From positions 7,034 to 71,033 of the forward strand of contig CAYPXR010000041.1 of NCBI GenBank assembly GCA_964414585.1: a stretch of DNA of 64,000 nt, written 5' to 3'. Under the pieces are notes generated by a model. It worked only from the letters and a program-made list of their open reading frames with translations. It made no database searches and was not told the DNA's origin. The stretch comes from DATEMU01 sp964414585. Its GTDB lineage: Bacteria; Planctomycetota; Phycisphaerae; UBA1845; UTPLA1. Of the stretch, positions 52,210-61,914 are shown piece by piece (within the stretch, counting starts at the first letter, position 1; every line of letters starts with the position of its first letter). The translations under genes and the position numbers were made by a program.

Positions 52210-53172
52210 GTGTCCGATCAACCGAACCATCCGGAACGCGACTCTTCCAAGCCGTCGGATGAAGAGTTTTACATGAACTCGGGCGAACCGCCTCGGCCGG
52301 AGCAGATCTGGCCTCCGCCGCCGCCCGGCAAGCCGAAGACGCCCTCCTCGGCGGGAACGCCGGGTGCGTCCGGCGAAGGCTGGGCCGGCGAAGTCGAGAA
52401 GATCGACGGCGTGATCGAGGAGATTCGTCGGATCAACGGCGGTTCGAGCGCGTCTTCCGGCGCGAGTACGGGCGGATACGGCTCCTCGGCGGGCGCCTGG
52501 GCGCAAACGTCCTGTCACGTTCAACCCAAATCCGAAGCGGAACTGGGACAGCTCTGGACGAACATCTTCTTTTCGGTGGAAGCCGGTTTGGCGGGGCCGC
52601 CCAAGGCCGTCGTCGTGACGTCGGCGCGGCGCGGAGATGGCGCGACGCAGATTGCCACGTCTCTGGCGCTGATCGGGGCGGAAGCCAACAAGGACCAGCG
52701 GATCGCGCTGGTGGATTTCAATCTGCGCTCGCCTTCCATCTCGGAATTGCTGGGCATCACCGGCCAGCCGGGAGTGACGGACGTCGTCGAAGGCCGGGCG
52801 TCCCTGGAATCGGCGATGCAATCGGTCACGTTGCGGAATGGGACGACCTTGCACGTCCTGGCCGCCGGACCGTCGATCGAGCAGCCGTTGTCTCTCCTGA
52901 AGAGCCGTCAGGTCAAAGGCCTGATGGCTCGTCTGGCCGAGCGGTACGACCACGTGATCGTGGATACGGCCAGCGCCAACGTTTATCCCGACGCTCAAGT
53001 GCTGGGCTCGATGGCCAGCGGGGTGCTGCTGGTGGTTCGCGCCGGCGAGACGCCGCGCGAAACGGTGGCGGAGGTCAAGAAGCGAATGGACCTGGCGAAT
53101 GTGCGCTGCCTGGGGCTGGTGCTGAACCAGCGAACCGACCCGGTCCCGGATCTGGTGTATCAGATGACCTAA
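52210..53172 (+). CDS. BY-kinase-like (CpsD/MinD-fold) protein with degenerate Walker A
   Basis: 320 aa from a GTG at 52210 with GAGGAG upstream. The first 100 residues are Pro/Gly/Ser-rich and disordered. The P-loop fold follows, but the key motifs are changed: the Walker A position reads RRGDGATQ (142-147), with Ala145 where BY-kinases have the catalytic Lys; Walker A' reads LVDFNLRSPS, with Asn171 replacing the second Asp; Walker B is HVIVDTA (D252 kept). There is no C-terminal tyrosine cluster. Family role: phosphorylation-driven control of EPS length. Here ATP hydrolysis is doubtful, so it may be a pseudo-kinase partner of the Wzz-like protein. Confidence 0.8.
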   Translation: MSDQPNHPERDSSKPSDEEFYMNSGEPPRPEQIWPPPPPGKPKTPSSAGTPGASGEGWAGEVEKIDGVIEEIRRINGGSSASSGASTGGYGSSAGAWAQTSCHVQPKSEAELGQLWTNIFFSVEAGLAGPPKAVVVTSARRGDGATQIATSLALIGAEANKDQRIALVDFNLRSPSISELLGITGQPGVTDVVEGRASLESAMQSVTLRNGTTLHVLAAGPSIEQPLSLLKSRQVKGLMARLAERYDHVIVDTASANVYPDAQVLGSMASGVLLVVRAGETPRETVAEVKKRMDLANVRCLGLVLNQRTDPVPDLVYQMT

Positions 53173-53279
53173 GCGCCGGTCCCGATCGGCCCTCGGTAGG
53201 TGGAGCCGGCCGTTAGCGGGTGCCATGGCCCCGGTGGGAACGGCGCCCAGAGCGCCGAGAGAATACGGGAAAACGATAC

Positions 53280-54824
53280 GTGACCACGCCTATCGCCCAG
53301 CGTCTTCCATCGGCGGCCCTCCTGGCGGCCGTTCTCATCATCGCGCTTCTTGCGATGGTTGCGACCTCGTGGATCCCCACGCAGGGGCTTCTGATTTCAT
53401 GGGCTGCGATCGGGGCGATGGTCATCTTTCTGTGGTATTCGGCGCAAGGGGACTTGCTCACCGCAATCATGCTGTGGCTGGTGACTCTGATCGCGCTGCA
53501 TGAAGAATTCTGGCGCATGCCGGTGCCGCTGTTTTTCGCGGTGACGATTCCGCGTATCGGAATCGTCGTGCTCGCCGGGCTGCTCCTGGCGATGTTCGCG
53601 CTGGGACGGGTTCGATTGCGACATGCGTGGCCGGCCAGCGGGCTTATTTTGGCGGTCGCGGTTTACTTCTTTGTTTCGGCGCTCGTGTCCGGCTTCCAAA
53701 CGCGGTCGGTCGTGTCGGTACACTACCGTCTGATCGGCGGGTATTTATTTCCGTTTACCGTGTTCGGGCTCGTCCTGCACAGTTTCAACACGGAGCGGGA
53801 CTTCAAACGGCTGGCGATCTTTTTCGCGCTTCTCGGTGGATACCTGACGTTCACGGGCTGGTGCGAACAATTCAAGATCACGGCGCTGATTTTTCCCCGG
53901 TTCATCAATGACCCGACCGTCGGCATTCACTGGGGCCGCGTGCGCGGGCCTTTTGTGATGTCGCCCGCGATGGGATTGGCGCTGACCTATTGCTTTTTCA
54001 ACAATCTCGTGCTCGCGCGCAACGTGGTGCGCGGGCGGTGGATGTTGTATGCGCTGAATACGTTGATGCTTCCCGTGATTTTCTGGACCAAGACGCGATC
54101 GGTCTGGCTCTCGTGGGTGTTCTGCATGCTCATCTGGGCGATGTATTCCCGCCGCCGGACGACGCGCGTCGTCTCCGTGTCCCTGCTGATTTCCGCCGCG
54201 CTGTTGATTGCGGTGCTCAACATGGAGAACTTTCTGTCTCCGGACCGGACGCGCGGCGGTTTGACCGATACGGAGCCGTTGCTCCTGCGCATCGGTCTGG
54301 CGCAAATGACGTGGGAAATCGTCAAGCAGCATCCGCTGTTCGGTGTCGGATTCGGCCACTTCCGTGATTTTGCGCCGGCGTTTGCCAAGGACCCGTCGAG
54401 TCCGTTTTATGCGTTCGGAACGACGGCGCTGGAGCACAACAACCTGCTGTCCATCGTGGCCGAGACCGGCATCATCGGCTTGACGCTCTACCTGATGATG
54501 TCGATTTACATCATCCGGTTCAGCATACAACTGTACCACAAGCTGCCGCCAAAATCGCCCGGACTCATCAGCCGCGACTTGCTGGTGCTCTACTGGATTC
54601 TGGCGATGGCGTATTTCATCGACGGTACCTTCCGCGAGACGTCGGACAACCCGTTCGCGAACAGCTTGTTCTTCGGACTGTCGGCGATCCCCGTCGCGCT
54701 GAACATCCTTCTGAGCCCCGTCCCCATTCGCGCCAGACTGGGCTTTCCCGCACAGCGATTTTCAAGGACAATGCCTGCGCCTCGGTTGGTGTCGCTGCCG
54801 CGACGGGGGGGAACTCGTGCGTGA
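53280..54824 (+). CDS. O-antigen ligase/polymerase family (Wzy/WaaL-like) membrane protein
   Basis: About 514 aa from a GTG at 53280; a GTG at 53220 would add 20 basic residues. Ten or more hydrophobic segments. The C-terminal periplasmic region has the family pattern QMTWEIVKQHPLFGVGFGHF...EHNNLLSIVAETGIIGLTLYL, in which a conserved His-Asn follows the GxGxG-like turn. By family it either polymerises EPS repeat units or ligates them to lipid. The 3' end overlaps the flippase start by 4 nt. Confidence 0.85.
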   Translation: MTTPIAQRLPSAALLAAVLIIALLAMVATSWIPTQGLLISWAAIGAMVIFLWYSAQGDLLTAIMLWLVTLIALHEEFWRMPVPLFFAVTIPRIGIVVLAGLLLAMFALGRVRLRHAWPASGLILAVAVYFFVSALVSGFQTRSVVSVHYRLIGGYLFPFTVFGLVLHSFNTERDFKRLAIFFALLGGYLTFTGWCEQFKITALIFPRFINDPTVGIHWGRVRGPFVMSPAMGLALTYCFFNNLVLARNVVRGRWMLYALNTLMLPVIFWTKTRSVWLSWVFCMLIWAMYSRRRTTRVVSVSLLISAALLIAVLNMENFLSPDRTRGGLTDTEPLLLRIGLAQMTWEIVKQHPLFGVGFGHFRDFAPAFAKDPSSPFYAFGTTALEHNNLLSIVAETGIIGLTLYLMMSIYIIRFSIQLYHKLPPKSPGLISRDLLVLYWILAMAYFIDGTFRETSDNPFANSLFFGLSAIPVALNILLSPVPIRARLGFPAQRFSRTMPAPRLVSLPRRGGTRA

Positions 54825-56572
54825 AGGCCGCTGTCAATAGCTCTGCCATCAAGGACTCGACGTTGAGCGGTGTTCGATTAGGGACCGGCTCGGTCGCCTC
54901 AGGCGAATCGCCGTCGGAGTCCGCCGCGGCCGATCTTCGACCGGTCGCCGCGACCTCCCGGACGAAGTTGTTTTCCCACGCGCCATTCAGTCAGGCGATG
55001 GGGCTGTACCTGTCGGCGACGGTGTTGTTCCGGCTGATCAACTTCGGACGAATTTTGCTGCTGACGTGGTTCATGACGCAGCAGCAGTTCGGGCTGCTGA
55101 CGATGATCCTGGCGGTGCTGAACGTGCTGACGCCGCTGTGCAGCCTGGGTCTGAACGAGGCCGTCACGCGCTACGTCCCGCAACATGAGACGAAAGGGTC
55201 GCTGCGCAAATTCATGGTGCAGTCGTTCACGCTTCTGTTTGTGGTGACTGCGGTCAGCGTGGCGATCATCTGGGTCTTCTCCGGTCCTCTGGGCGTCTTT
55301 TTCTATGCCCAGGTCTTTACCGACGCCAAGCTCTTCGCGGAGTTCAAGGCGGATGCGCCCGAGTTGGCCAAGCTCTCCGGGGCGGTGATCGGGCTGCTGA
55401 TCATCTATTTTTATCTGCTCGCGGTTCTCAAAGGCCTTCGGATGTTCACGGCGCTGGCCGTGATGGAACTTGTTCATGGCGTGCTGTTTCTCGTCGCGAG
55501 CGTGTGGGCGGTGTGGAGCGGCCACTTGAGCGCGTTTACTTTGACCGCGTTGTATGGGGCGGCGCTGTTGATTCCGATTGTCTTTTTCGGGATGGGGTTG
55601 ACCCGCTCGGTTCAAGATTGGGAAGCGCAGCATCGCCCTAGCGACGAATCGCAATGGATGCGGCGGCTCCTGCGCTTCAGCGTGTGGACGACGCTGGCCG
55701 GCATTACCTGGCAGGCGCTGGTTTATTACCCCGCATGGTTTTTGACCAAGGTGAACGGTCATGAAGCCGTCGCCGTGTTCAACGCGGTGCGTCAGATCGG
55801 ACAGTTCATCCTCATCGGAGCGGTCGCCGTCGTGACGGTGGTGATGACGACGGTGACGAAGACGTGGGAGTCGCGCGGCCGCGACGCGGGGCGTCGGCAG
55901 CTTTCGCTCGCCTTTCGCGGGACGGGGCTTGGGCTCCTCGTCTTTTGCGCCATCCTGTCCGTCTCCCGACATGCCATCATCAAGCTGTTCAAACCGGACT
56001 ATGCGGCGGGCGCGGAAATCCTGCCGCTGCACCTGTTGTTTTTCCTGCTGGGCGCTTACCTGGCGTTTCTGCCGATTCATTTTCACCTGACGGAGAAGAC
56101 GCGCCATTCGTTCTGGCCGTGGGCGATCGGCGTCGCGGCGAACATGCTGTACGCGTTCTGGCTCGCCGGTCCGGGCTTCGCCACGGTGAAGGCGTCAGGG
56201 ACGTGGCAGTGGTGCGCGTCGTGGGCGCGGCCGATCTTCACGACGGGCTTTTCCGATCCCCAGGGCCTGGGCAATGCGGCGTGGTGCGGAGTCTTCGCCA
56301 TCGCCACGGCGCTTCTGCTTTGCGTGGTGCTTATCCGCGCGGAATGCACGAAACTGGACCGCGGCACCTATGCGATCATCTTTGCCGCGGGACTGCTCGC
56401 GTTCAACGATTACTTTCTCGTGAGCGGTGTGGTCTTGCTGCTGATCCTGGCGCTGCGAACGCGGTTGATCTTCACGCCGGACGAGCGCCGCCGGGTCACC
56501 GGTTACGTCATGGGTTCGCTGGGCCATGTCCCGCCGCTTCATTTCCTGGGGCGTCGCAAGAATGGGGCGTAG
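54821..56572 (+). CDS. Wzx-type oligosaccharide flippase
   Basis: 583 aa from a GTG overlapping the previous stop (GTGA). The first 50 residues are hydrophilic, and about 12 membrane segments follow. MATE/PST-like N-terminal block: YLSATVLFRLINFGRILLLTWFMTQQQFGLLTMILAVLNVLTPLCSLGLNEAVTRYVP. C-terminal block: FKPDYAAGAEILPLHLLFFLLGAYLAFLP. It should move undecaprenyl-linked EPS units across the inner membrane. Overlaps the next glycosyltransferase gene. Confidence 0.85.
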   Translation: MKAAVNSSAIKDSTLSGVRLGTGSVASGESPSESAAADLRPVAATSRTKLFSHAPFSQAMGLYLSATVLFRLINFGRILLLTWFMTQQQFGLLTMILAVLNVLTPLCSLGLNEAVTRYVPQHETKGSLRKFMVQSFTLLFVVTAVSVAIIWVFSGPLGVFFYAQVFTDAKLFAEFKADAPELAKLSGAVIGLLIIYFYLLAVLKGLRMFTALAVMELVHGVLFLVASVWAVWSGHLSAFTLTALYGAALLIPIVFFGMGLTRSVQDWEAQHRPSDESQWMRRLLRFSVWTTLAGITWQALVYYPAWFLTKVNGHEAVAVFNAVRQIGQFILIGAVAVVTVVMTTVTKTWESRGRDAGRRQLSLAFRGTGLGLLVFCAILSVSRHAIIKLFKPDYAAGAEILPLHLLFFLLGAYLAFLPIHFHLTEKTRHSFWPWAIGVAANMLYAFWLAGPGFATVKASGTWQWCASWARPIFTTGFSDPQGLGNAAWCGVFAIATALLLCVVLIRAECTKLDRGTYAIIFAAGLLAFNDYFLVSGVVLLLILALRTRLIFTPDERRRVTGYVMGSLGHVPPLHFLGRRKNGA

Positions 56573-58880
56573 TCGAAAATCCGCCGATCCTCGTTCCACT
56601 CGTTCGCGTCGAACTCCGCGTCCATCGACGACTCGTGAAAAACCGCCGTCGAGCGGTCCGACGCTGGCCGTCGTGATTTGCACGCGCGACCGGCCGGAAT
56701 CACTTTTGCAGACGCTCGAATCCATCTGGCCGCAGTCGCGCCGGCCCGATGAGTTGATCGTCATGGACGACGGCGAAATGTCGAAGGCCGTGCGCGATCA
56801 GATCGCCGAGTCGTGCAAGAAGCATCGCATTCCCTTGAACATCCGCCGGACGGTGCAGCCGGGCTTAACCCGCGCGCGAAACGAAGCCGCGACGATTTCC
56901 GCCAGCGACATCCTTGTTTATCTCGACGACGACGTGACATGCGACGGCGAATTTCTCGCGCAGATCGCCGACTGCATGAGCGATCCGCTTGTGGCCGGCG
57001 CGACGGCGATGGTCGAGGAGCCGCGGTTCACGTCGCGGTCGGCGATGCTCTATCAATGGGGTTATCGTCTGGCCGGATGGTGGCATGTTCGACCGGAAGG
57101 CAAACCGGAAGGACCGAAACCCGATATTCTGCGACGGCCCGATCTGGCCCGGGAGGCGCGATGGCTGTCCGGTGCGGCGATGGCGCTGCGGCGCGGGATC
57201 GTCCTTCAATATCGATTCGACGAGTCGCTGACGCGCTATGCGCTGGGGGAAGATCGGGAGATGGGCTATCGCCTGGCCCCGACGCACTGGCTGATCGAGG
57301 CGCGCCGGGCGAAAGTGATCCATCGTCGGGACGTCACGCAACGGACCGATCCGTGGCGGCTGGGATATATGACCAGCCGTAACTATTTGTACATCCTGCG
57401 CAAAACGTGTTCGATCGGCGTCGGGGAAGCCCTCATCATCGGGTGGGGTCTGTTTGTCCTTGCGGCGATGCACCTGGTTTGGGCGATCGGGCCGTCGAGA
57501 CGACAGCATCTGGCTGAATTCGGCGGCATGATCGAAGGCGTGTTCGCGGGACTTTTAGAAAAGGCGTGCATCAGTGACCGTGCCCGGCGGTCGCACGACG
57601 CCGTTCGGACGCGGCCACATGTCCATTCCGATTGTGCGCCGAAGACCCGGGGCGAGCGGCGCGTATTGTTCGTCACCAACCGACTGGAAAACGGCGGTGC
57701 CGAGCGGATGCTCCTCTCGCTGGTGCAACAATTGCCCAGGTTGGGCGTGCGGCCGTACATTCTCTGTTTGAAGGATGCCGGGCCGTTGTCGCCGCAATGC
57801 CGCGAACTCGACATTCCGGTCTTTGAAGGGCTCCTTCATTCCAAGACCGACGCCGCCGTGATTCCCCGGTTGCAGCGAATCCTTGTCGAACACGGGATTG
57901 ATATCGTCGTCGCGGCCCATAGCGGGGGCGATCGGATGTTCTGGACGACGCTGGCCGGTCGATCGATGGGCGTGCCGGTGGTCGTGTGGTCACATTGGTT
58001 CCCGCTGGCGAACCAGCACCATTTCGAAAGGGCCAATCGGGCGCTCTATCGCTTTGTGGATTCGTTCGTCGCGCTGGGCGAGGCCCATCGGCTCGCGTTG
58101 ATCCGCCACGAGCATGTTCCGGCCGGGCGCATCACGGTCATTCCCAACGCCATCGAACTGGGGCGATTCCTGGGCGATGGGTCGACGAAGTCTCCACTCG
58201 GTCCGACGTGCAACGAGGCGCGCAAGCGGCTACGGCTTTCAAAAAATCAGTTCGCCGTGGCAATCATCGCCAACCTGCGCCGGGAGAAGCGACATGACGT
58301 TTTCATCGAGGCCGCCAGACGGTTGGCGGCGGAACATCCGGAAATGCGATTCCTGATTATCGGAGACGGCCCGCATCGCGACGCGGTTCAGGCCGCCGCG
58401 GCCGCGTCGGGGCTGGATCACGAGATTCTCCGTTTGACCGGCCCACGCGACGATATCCCCGAGTTGCTGGCGGGAATCGACGTCTCGTGCCTGTGCAGCG
58501 AACAGGAATGCTTCAGCGTGAGCATGTTGGAAGCGGCGGCGGCGGGCTGTCCATTTGTAGGTCCCGATACAGGGTCCCTGCCGGAGTTCCTTGAGGATCG
58601 GGTGACGGGCCTGGTGATAAAACCAGCGGACGTATCGAGTCTAGCCGATGCCCTATTGGAATTGTCAGCGGATGCGGCACTGCGACAGCGAATTGTCCGG
58701 GAGGCGAGAAAGAAAGTCTTTGCGCGATTCTGCATAGAATCGATGGCCGAGACGTTCGCCGACCTGTTTGCATCGCTGCCCGCGAGGTTGAAGGGGTCCG
58801 GCGGTGTCGGGCGCGTCCGTCCGCACCGACGGACAGGCACGCCAACGGTCCGAGAACCGTTGGAGGCAGAACTGCTTTGA
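56562..58880 (+). CDS. Fused glycosyltransferase: GT2 plus GT4
   Basis: About 772 aa from the ATG at 56562 (an ATG at 56526 is in frame). The N-terminal half is GT2: LAVVICTRDRPESLLQTLESIWPQSRRPDELIVMDDG and the DxD-like VYLDDDVTCDGEFLAQI, followed by a hydrophobic segment (LIIGWGLFVLAAMHLVWAIG). The C-terminal half from about residue 362 is GT4: RVLFVTNRLENGGAERMLLSL, VIPNAIELGRF, VAIIANLRREKRHDVFIEAA, and the nucleotide-sugar site EQECFSVSMLEAAAAGCPFVGPDTGSLPE. Two transferases in one chain suggests two consecutive sugar additions. The junction near 57580-57650 is continuous, with no frameshift sign. Confidence 0.85.
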   Translation: MGRSRKSADPRSTRSRRTPRPSTTREKPPSSGPTLAVVICTRDRPESLLQTLESIWPQSRRPDELIVMDDGEMSKAVRDQIAESCKKHRIPLNIRRTVQPGLTRARNEAATISASDILVYLDDDVTCDGEFLAQIADCMSDPLVAGATAMVEEPRFTSRSAMLYQWGYRLAGWWHVRPEGKPEGPKPDILRRPDLAREARWLSGAAMALRRGIVLQYRFDESLTRYALGEDREMGYRLAPTHWLIEARRAKVIHRRDVTQRTDPWRLGYMTSRNYLYILRKTCSIGVGEALIIGWGLFVLAAMHLVWAIGPSRRQHLAEFGGMIEGVFAGLLEKACISDRARRSHDAVRTRPHVHSDCAPKTRGERRVLFVTNRLENGGAERMLLSLVQQLPRLGVRPYILCLKDAGPLSPQCRELDIPVFEGLLHSKTDAAVIPRLQRILVEHGIDIVVAAHSGGDRMFWTTLAGRSMGVPVVVWSHWFPLANQHHFERANRALYRFVDSFVALGEAHRLALIRHEHVPAGRITVIPNAIELGRFLGDGSTKSPLGPTCNEARKRLRLSKNQFAVAIIANLRREKRHDVFIEAARRLAAEHPEMRFLIIGDGPHRDAVQAAAAASGLDHEILRLTGPRDDIPELLAGIDVSCLCSEQECFSVSMLEAAAAGCPFVGPDTGSLPEFLEDRVTGLVIKPADVSSLADALLELSADAALRQRIVREARKKVFARFCIESMAETFADLFASLPARLKGSGGVGRVRPHRRTGTPTVREPLEAELL

Positions 58881-59059
58881 ATGTCCTTTGCCCACGATTG
58901 TTATTGGGGTATGGGGTTTCGTACAGTTAGATTAGGGGCAGCCCGTAATGAATGCCGTCGAACGACATCGGGCTGTTGCTGTTGAATCCGCCTTCGAGCA
59001 CGAATTTAACGCTCAGGGTTGTGAAAACCGCGGCATGCGGTTAAGCTAAGGATTCTGGG

Positions 59060-60307
59060 GTGTTTAGAAGCATGTACGCGGACTTTGAAAAGGATTCCGC
59101 GAGCCCGACCACGATGGGGGTTCCCTACGAACGTGGACCAGAGGTCTCTGGCCCGCGCCATGTGGTTCACTTCGTATCCACCTTTGAGCTGAAGACCGAT
59201 ACCAAGTGGCTTCTTCAGCTTGCGCGGCAGATCGACCGGGATCGCTATCGGTTTTCGGCCGTTTGTTTCTATGGCGGCGGTCCGGTTCAGGAACACCTCG
59301 AAGCGCTCGGCGTGCGGACGCACAATCTGAATACACCGGACGAGCGCGACCCTCGGGCGGTCCTGCGGGCTCGAAAACTCATTCAGGAATTACAGCCGGA
59401 CATTGTTCATACGCATCTGCTTCGAGCGGATTTGATGGGCGGCGCGGCGGCCCGATGGGCGGGCGTGCCGGTCGTCGTTTCGACGGTCTATGCGATGGGT
59501 GAATTCCGTCGGCAGCACCGACGCAAGGCGGACCGACTGCTGGATGTCGCCTGTTCCCGCCTGGCGACGCATACGATCGCGGTTTCGCAGGCCGTGGCGG
59601 ACGATCTCGTTGGACGAATGAGGGTCGATCCCGAGGATCTAACGGTCATACACACCGGCATCGAGGCGCCTCCGGCAGTCGAGGCGAGCGCGGTCGCGGC
59701 CATGCGCCGGAGCTGGGGCGTCGATGAGACGACGCCGGTGGTGTTGACGATCGCCCGGCTGAGCTATGAAAAGGGCGTCGACACCTTGATTGACGTGGCG
59801 GCGGTCCTTCACCCGACGAATCCTGCGATTCGCTTTGTCGTGATCGGCGAAGGCAAGGACCGGGCGGCGCTGGCGGAGAAGATTGACCAACTTGGTTTGA
59901 AAGACGTCGTGAAGCTCGTCGGATTTTCGCCGGATGTCTGGCCGGCACTGGCGGCGGCGGACGTCGTTTGCATACCGTCAAAGGCGGAAGGGATGCCCAA
60001 CGTGTTGCTCGAAGCAATGGCGATGGTCCGACCGATCGTTGCGTCGCGCGTGGGCGGGATTCCCGAAGTGATCGAATCGAATATTAACGGCATCCTGACA
60101 GAGCCGGACCGGATCGCGGATTTGGCGAAGGCGATTTCCCGGTTGGTCGGCGACGTCGCCTTGCGCACACGGCTCGGCGATGCGGCGCGGCGAGCGGTCC
60201 GCGAGCGATTGGACGTTGCGCTGGTCGCCGCCCGGTATGAAGCGTTGTATCAACGGTTGCTGGAGAAGAGGAGCATCGAGCGTGACCTGGTCGCCGCAGC
60301 CCGTTGA
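59060..60307 (+). CDS. GT4 family glycosyltransferase
   Basis: 415 aa from a GTG at 59060 with AAGGA upstream; an ATG at 59072 is an alternative. GT-B fold: HVVHFVSTFELKTDTKWLLQLARQ, QPDIVHTHLLRADLMGGAAARW, VIHTGIEAP, VLTIARLSYEKGVDTLIDVAAVL and the retaining-transferase EGMPNVLLEAMAMVRPIVASRVGGIPEVI. Acceptor and donor are unknown. A 179-bp gap before it shows nothing definite. The 3' end overlaps the next gene by 26 nt. Confidence 0.87.
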   Translation: MFRSMYADFEKDSASPTTMGVPYERGPEVSGPRHVVHFVSTFELKTDTKWLLQLARQIDRDRYRFSAVCFYGGGPVQEHLEALGVRTHNLNTPDERDPRAVLRARKLIQELQPDIVHTHLLRADLMGGAAARWAGVPVVVSTVYAMGEFRRQHRRKADRLLDVACSRLATHTIAVSQAVADDLVGRMRVDPEDLTVIHTGIEAPPAVEASAVAAMRRSWGVDETTPVVLTIARLSYEKGVDTLIDVAAVLHPTNPAIRFVVIGEGKDRAALAEKIDQLGLKDVVKLVGFSPDVWPALAAADVVCIPSKAEGMPNVLLEAMAMVRPIVASRVGGIPEVIESNINGILTEPDRIADLAKAISRLVGDVALRTRLGDAARRAVRERLDVALVAARYEALYQRLLEKRSIERDLVAAAR

Positions 60308-61091
60308 ATTGCCGCGCCCCGTCGAGGTGGTGGGGCTGCCCATTCGTCCGTTACGGACGGAGGGTTTGATCGACGCGCTGGTGGCGCGCGCGGCGGCGGG
60401 GATGCGGACGACGGCGTGCTATGCGAACGCGCATACGGTCAATCTCGCGTGTCACGACGAGCGATTCCGCGAGGTGATCGCGGGCAGTGATCTGTTGTAT
60501 GCCGACGGGGCTTCGGTGGTCTGGGCGAGCCGGTGGAGTGAATCGCGGCTGCCGGAGCGGATGACGTCGGCGGATTATTTCCCGAGGTTTGCACGGCAAT
60601 GCGCGGAGCGCGGGCTTTCGATCTATCTGCTCGGCGGGCGCGAGGGCGTTGCAGCCAAGGCGGCGAGGCGGCTTTGCGAGGACATCCCGGGTTTGAAAAT
60701 CGCCGGAACGCATCACGGACATTTTTCCGAGGCGGACTCGGGGCGGATCATCGAGGAAATCAATGTTTCGCAGGCGGAAGTGCTGGCCGTGGGGCTTTCG
60801 AGCCCTCGGCAGGAGTTCTGGCTGGCGGAGCACGCCGACGAATTGAAGGTGCCCGTCCGCTGGTGTGTCGGCGCGTTGTTTGACTATCTGGCGGGCGTCG
60901 AGCGGCGCGCGCCGGCGTGGATGTGCAAATTGAACGGCGAATGGCTGTTTCGGTTGCTGGTCGATCCGATCGGCAAATGGCGGCGGTATCTCGTGGGGAA
61001 TCCGCTGTTCATGTGGAATGCGTTTTGCCGGCGGCCGGGCCGCCGGCCGGTGCCGGCTCCGGGGCGGGCCGTGCCTGCGACGAAGGGGTAA
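60282..61091 (+). CDS. WecG/TagA/CpsF family glycosyltransferase (GT26)
   Basis: About 269 aa from a GTG at 60282 with AGGAG upstream, inside the end of the previous gene. GT26 blocks: ACYANAHTVNLACHDERFREVIAGSDLLYADGASVVW, RMTSADYFPRFARQCAERGLSIYLLGGREG, AEVLAVGLSSPRQEFWLAEH and RWCVGALFDYLAGVERRAPAWM. Relatives transfer ManNAc or similar sugars to lipid-linked GlcNAc, so it probably adds the second sugar of the EPS unit. Confidence 0.88.
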   Translation: MTWSPQPVELPRPVEVVGLPIRPLRTEGLIDALVARAAAGMRTTACYANAHTVNLACHDERFREVIAGSDLLYADGASVVWASRWSESRLPERMTSADYFPRFARQCAERGLSIYLLGGREGVAAKAARRLCEDIPGLKIAGTHHGHFSEADSGRIIEEINVSQAEVLAVGLSSPRQEFWLAEHADELKVPVRWCVGALFDYLAGVERRAPAWMCKLNGEWLFRLLVDPIGKWRRYLVGNPLFMWNAFCRRPGRRPVPAPGRAVPATKG

Positions 61092-61133
61092 GTTATCCCT
61101 CGCTTTGAAGGCGAGGTGGGGAGGGGAAAGAAG

Positions 61134-61838
61134 ATGCAACAGAGCCAACAAGGTGCGGCGGCGCTCTCCGTCCTCGAGGCGGAGGGCGGGTTTGGCGCGG
61201 GAGCGCCGGTTTCGCGCATCCCGCTGGCGCAGCGGCGGTATGAGATCGCCACGCGCATCATGGACGTCGTCTTGTCGTCCATCGCGCTGCTCTTCGCGGC
61301 GCCCGTCATTCTGGCCGCGGCGATCGTCATCAAGCTGACGTCCAAAGGGCCGGTCTTCTTCCACCAGAAGCGCGCCGGGCTCAATCGCGAGCCGTTTACG
61401 ATGTTCAAGCTGCGGACGATGTACGCCGGGGCGGACGACGACAAGGAACTGTTCCGCAAGTTCAATTCGCTGCCGACGGGACCGTGCTTCAAGATCAAGA
61501 ACGACCCGCGGATCACGACGGTCGGGCGGTGGCTGCGGCGATCGAGCATCGATGAGATGCCGCAGTTTCTGAACGTGCTCTTGGGCGACATGAGCCTGGT
61601 GGGCCCGCGACCGCTGCCGCTCGACGAGGTCCGCACCGATTCACACGATCAGCGGATGCGCTTCACGGTCAAGCCGGGCATCACGTGCCTTTGGCAGGTA
61701 AGCGGCCGGACGGAGATTCCGTACGAAGAATGGCTGGCGCTGGATGTGTGGTACATCCGCAACCGGTCGCTGTCGCTGGATCTGCAGGTGCTGGTGAAGA
61801 CGATTCCGGCGGTGCTTTCGGGGCGCGGGGCTTATTGA
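61134..61838 (+). CDS. Polyprenyl-phosphate sugar-1-phosphate transferase (initiating enzyme)
   Basis: About 234 aa from the ATG at 61134 with GGAGGGG upstream. Bacterial sugar transferase (PF02397-type) core: a re-entrant hydrophobic segment (IMDVVLSSIALLFAAPVILAAAIVIKL), GPVFFHQKRAGLNREPFTMFKLRTM, DPRITTVGRWLRRSSIDEMPQFLNVLLGDMSLVGPRPLP (catalytic Asp-Glu) and KPGITCLWQVSGRTEIPYEEWLALDVWYI. It lacks the extra N-terminal membrane domain of WcaJ/WbaP, so it is the minimal form. It would start EPS unit assembly on undecaprenyl phosphate. Last gene of the cluster. Confidence 0.92.
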   Translation: MQQSQQGAAALSVLEAEGGFGAGAPVSRIPLAQRRYEIATRIMDVVLSSIALLFAAPVILAAAIVIKLTSKGPVFFHQKRAGLNREPFTMFKLRTMYAGADDDKELFRKFNSLPTGPCFKIKNDPRITTVGRWLRRSSIDEMPQFLNVLLGDMSLVGPRPLPLDEVRTDSHDQRMRFTVKPGITCLWQVSGRTEIPYEEWLALDVWYIRNRSLSLDLQVLVKTIPAVLSGRGAY

Positions 61839-61841
61839 CGG

Positions 61842-61871
61842 AATATCGAATGGCGAAAAGCGAATAGCGAA
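61842..61871. repeat. Single-armed heptamer repeat after the EPS cluster
   Basis: Tandem units like CGAATGG / CGAAAAG / CGAATAG, the same family as at 6434 and 9785, but without a matching inverse arm nearby. Confidence 0.6.
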
Positions 61872-61914
61872 TTCGCGGGCGGTCGGTTCCTTTCACTTTC
61901 AAAAAAATTTTCAT

